A stretch of 12,682 nucleotides of DNA from CANKBT01 sp038236005 (GTDB lineage Bacteria > Actinomycetota > Actinomycetes > Mycobacteriales > SCTD01): positions 1-12,682 of the forward strand of contig JBBSTI010000099.1 of NCBI GenBank assembly GCA_038236005.1, read 5' to 3'. Positions 12,533 to 12,682 of the stretch are shown in pieces. The notes under the pieces were generated by a model. It had not been told where the DNA came from. It saw nothing but the letters and a program-made list of their open reading frames with translations, and made no database searches. The translations under genes and the position numbers were made by a program. Position 1 is the stretch's first letter; each line of letters begins with the position of its first letter.

Positions 12533-12682
12533 TCACAATCCAGGGTGTAGTCGGGGTCTGAAGCCGCCGGTCTCGAGCAGGCTGCGGGCGATGTAGTTGG
12601 TCAGGTTGCGAACGCCCAGGGCGCTGCCGCGGAGGTGATCGAGCCGGCCGTTCAGGGCTTCGGTGGGGCCGTTTCTGGTCCC
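12533..12682 (-). CDS. ISL3-family transposase, C-terminal part
   Basis: The minus strand is open from the window edge to TGA at 12535-12533 and gives 49 residues: GTRNGPTEALNGRLDHLRGS, then LGVRNLTNYIARSLLETGGF. This is the conserved C-terminus of ISL3-family (IS204/IS1001/IS1096/IS1165) transposases, in which R-N-G-x-x-E-x-x-N carries the last acidic catalytic residue. The rest of the gene lies to the right of the window. Whether the full copy is intact cannot be seen. Confidence 0.8.
   Translation of the reverse strand, partial: GTRNGPTEALNGRLDHLRGSALGVRNLTNYIARSLLETGGFRPRLHPGL

Noticed and set aside
11004..12545. CCCGGAT and ATCCAGGG as IS1380 terminal repeats
   Set aside because: The right copy lies inside the ISL3 transposase coding end, needs an indel to match, and has no 4-bp target duplication.
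1..12682. CRISPR arrays, tRNA or rRNA genes, phage structural genes, known defence systems
   Set aside because: No regularly spaced repeats, cloverleaf sequences or characteristic domains were found on reading both strands.

Overview
This is a GC-rich window with codon use and protein families typical of an actinobacterium. BNR/MoaD pairs, Acg-type nitroreductases, GAF-ANTAR proteins and leaderless -10 boxes all fit a Geodermatophilaceae- or Frankia-like lineage, but the genus cannot be fixed from sequence alone. It reads as an accessory or decaying region: intact metabolic genes alternate with frameshifted pseudogenes and fragments of four or more insertion sequence families.

Left part (1-3635), mostly intact: the C-terminus of a BNR/Asp-box repeat protein is followed 10 nt later by a MoaD/ThiS-like sulfur-carrier gene. 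Convergent to them is a MazEF-type toxin-antitoxin pair whose antitoxin is open but whose toxin is broken. Next come a dihydrofolate reductase/RibD-C-like gene, a LysR regulator overlapping its 3' end in antisense, and a divergent aspartate/glutamate racemase that the LysR probably controls.

Middle part (3636-6985), decayed: the minus strand carries a remnant of an NMT1-type ABC transporter substrate-binding protein joined to a remnant of an alpha/beta hydrolase. An intact GNAT acetyltransferase follows. Then come a broken conserved hypothetical gene ending in a DATPPGH motif, a SAM methyltransferase split by two frameshifts and a stop, and a small minus-strand gene with two mutually compensating frameshifts.

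Right-centre (6986-10696), a hypoxia/dormancy-like module: an Acg-family nitroreductase, a 43-codon ORF coupled to it by an ATGA overlap, a 147-aa helical protein, and a DosR/DevR-like box (12 of 14 core positions) correctly spaced from a -10 box that would transcribe all three. A truncated GAF-ANTAR regulator fused to a partial IS481 transposase, and a CBS-BON protein of the Hrp1 type, lie beside it.

Right end (10697-12682), mobile elements: an IS3 left end fused to an IS481 right end, a mobA (molybdopterin guanylyltransferase) gene cut off after about 22 codons, a full-length IS1380 transposase, and the C-terminus of an ISL3 transposase running off the edge. I found no CRISPR array, tRNA or rRNA. 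I see no convincing new multi-gene defence or biosynthetic system; the most useful leads are the DosR-like promoter with its coupled small ORF and the IS481 ends at NCTAGN sites.
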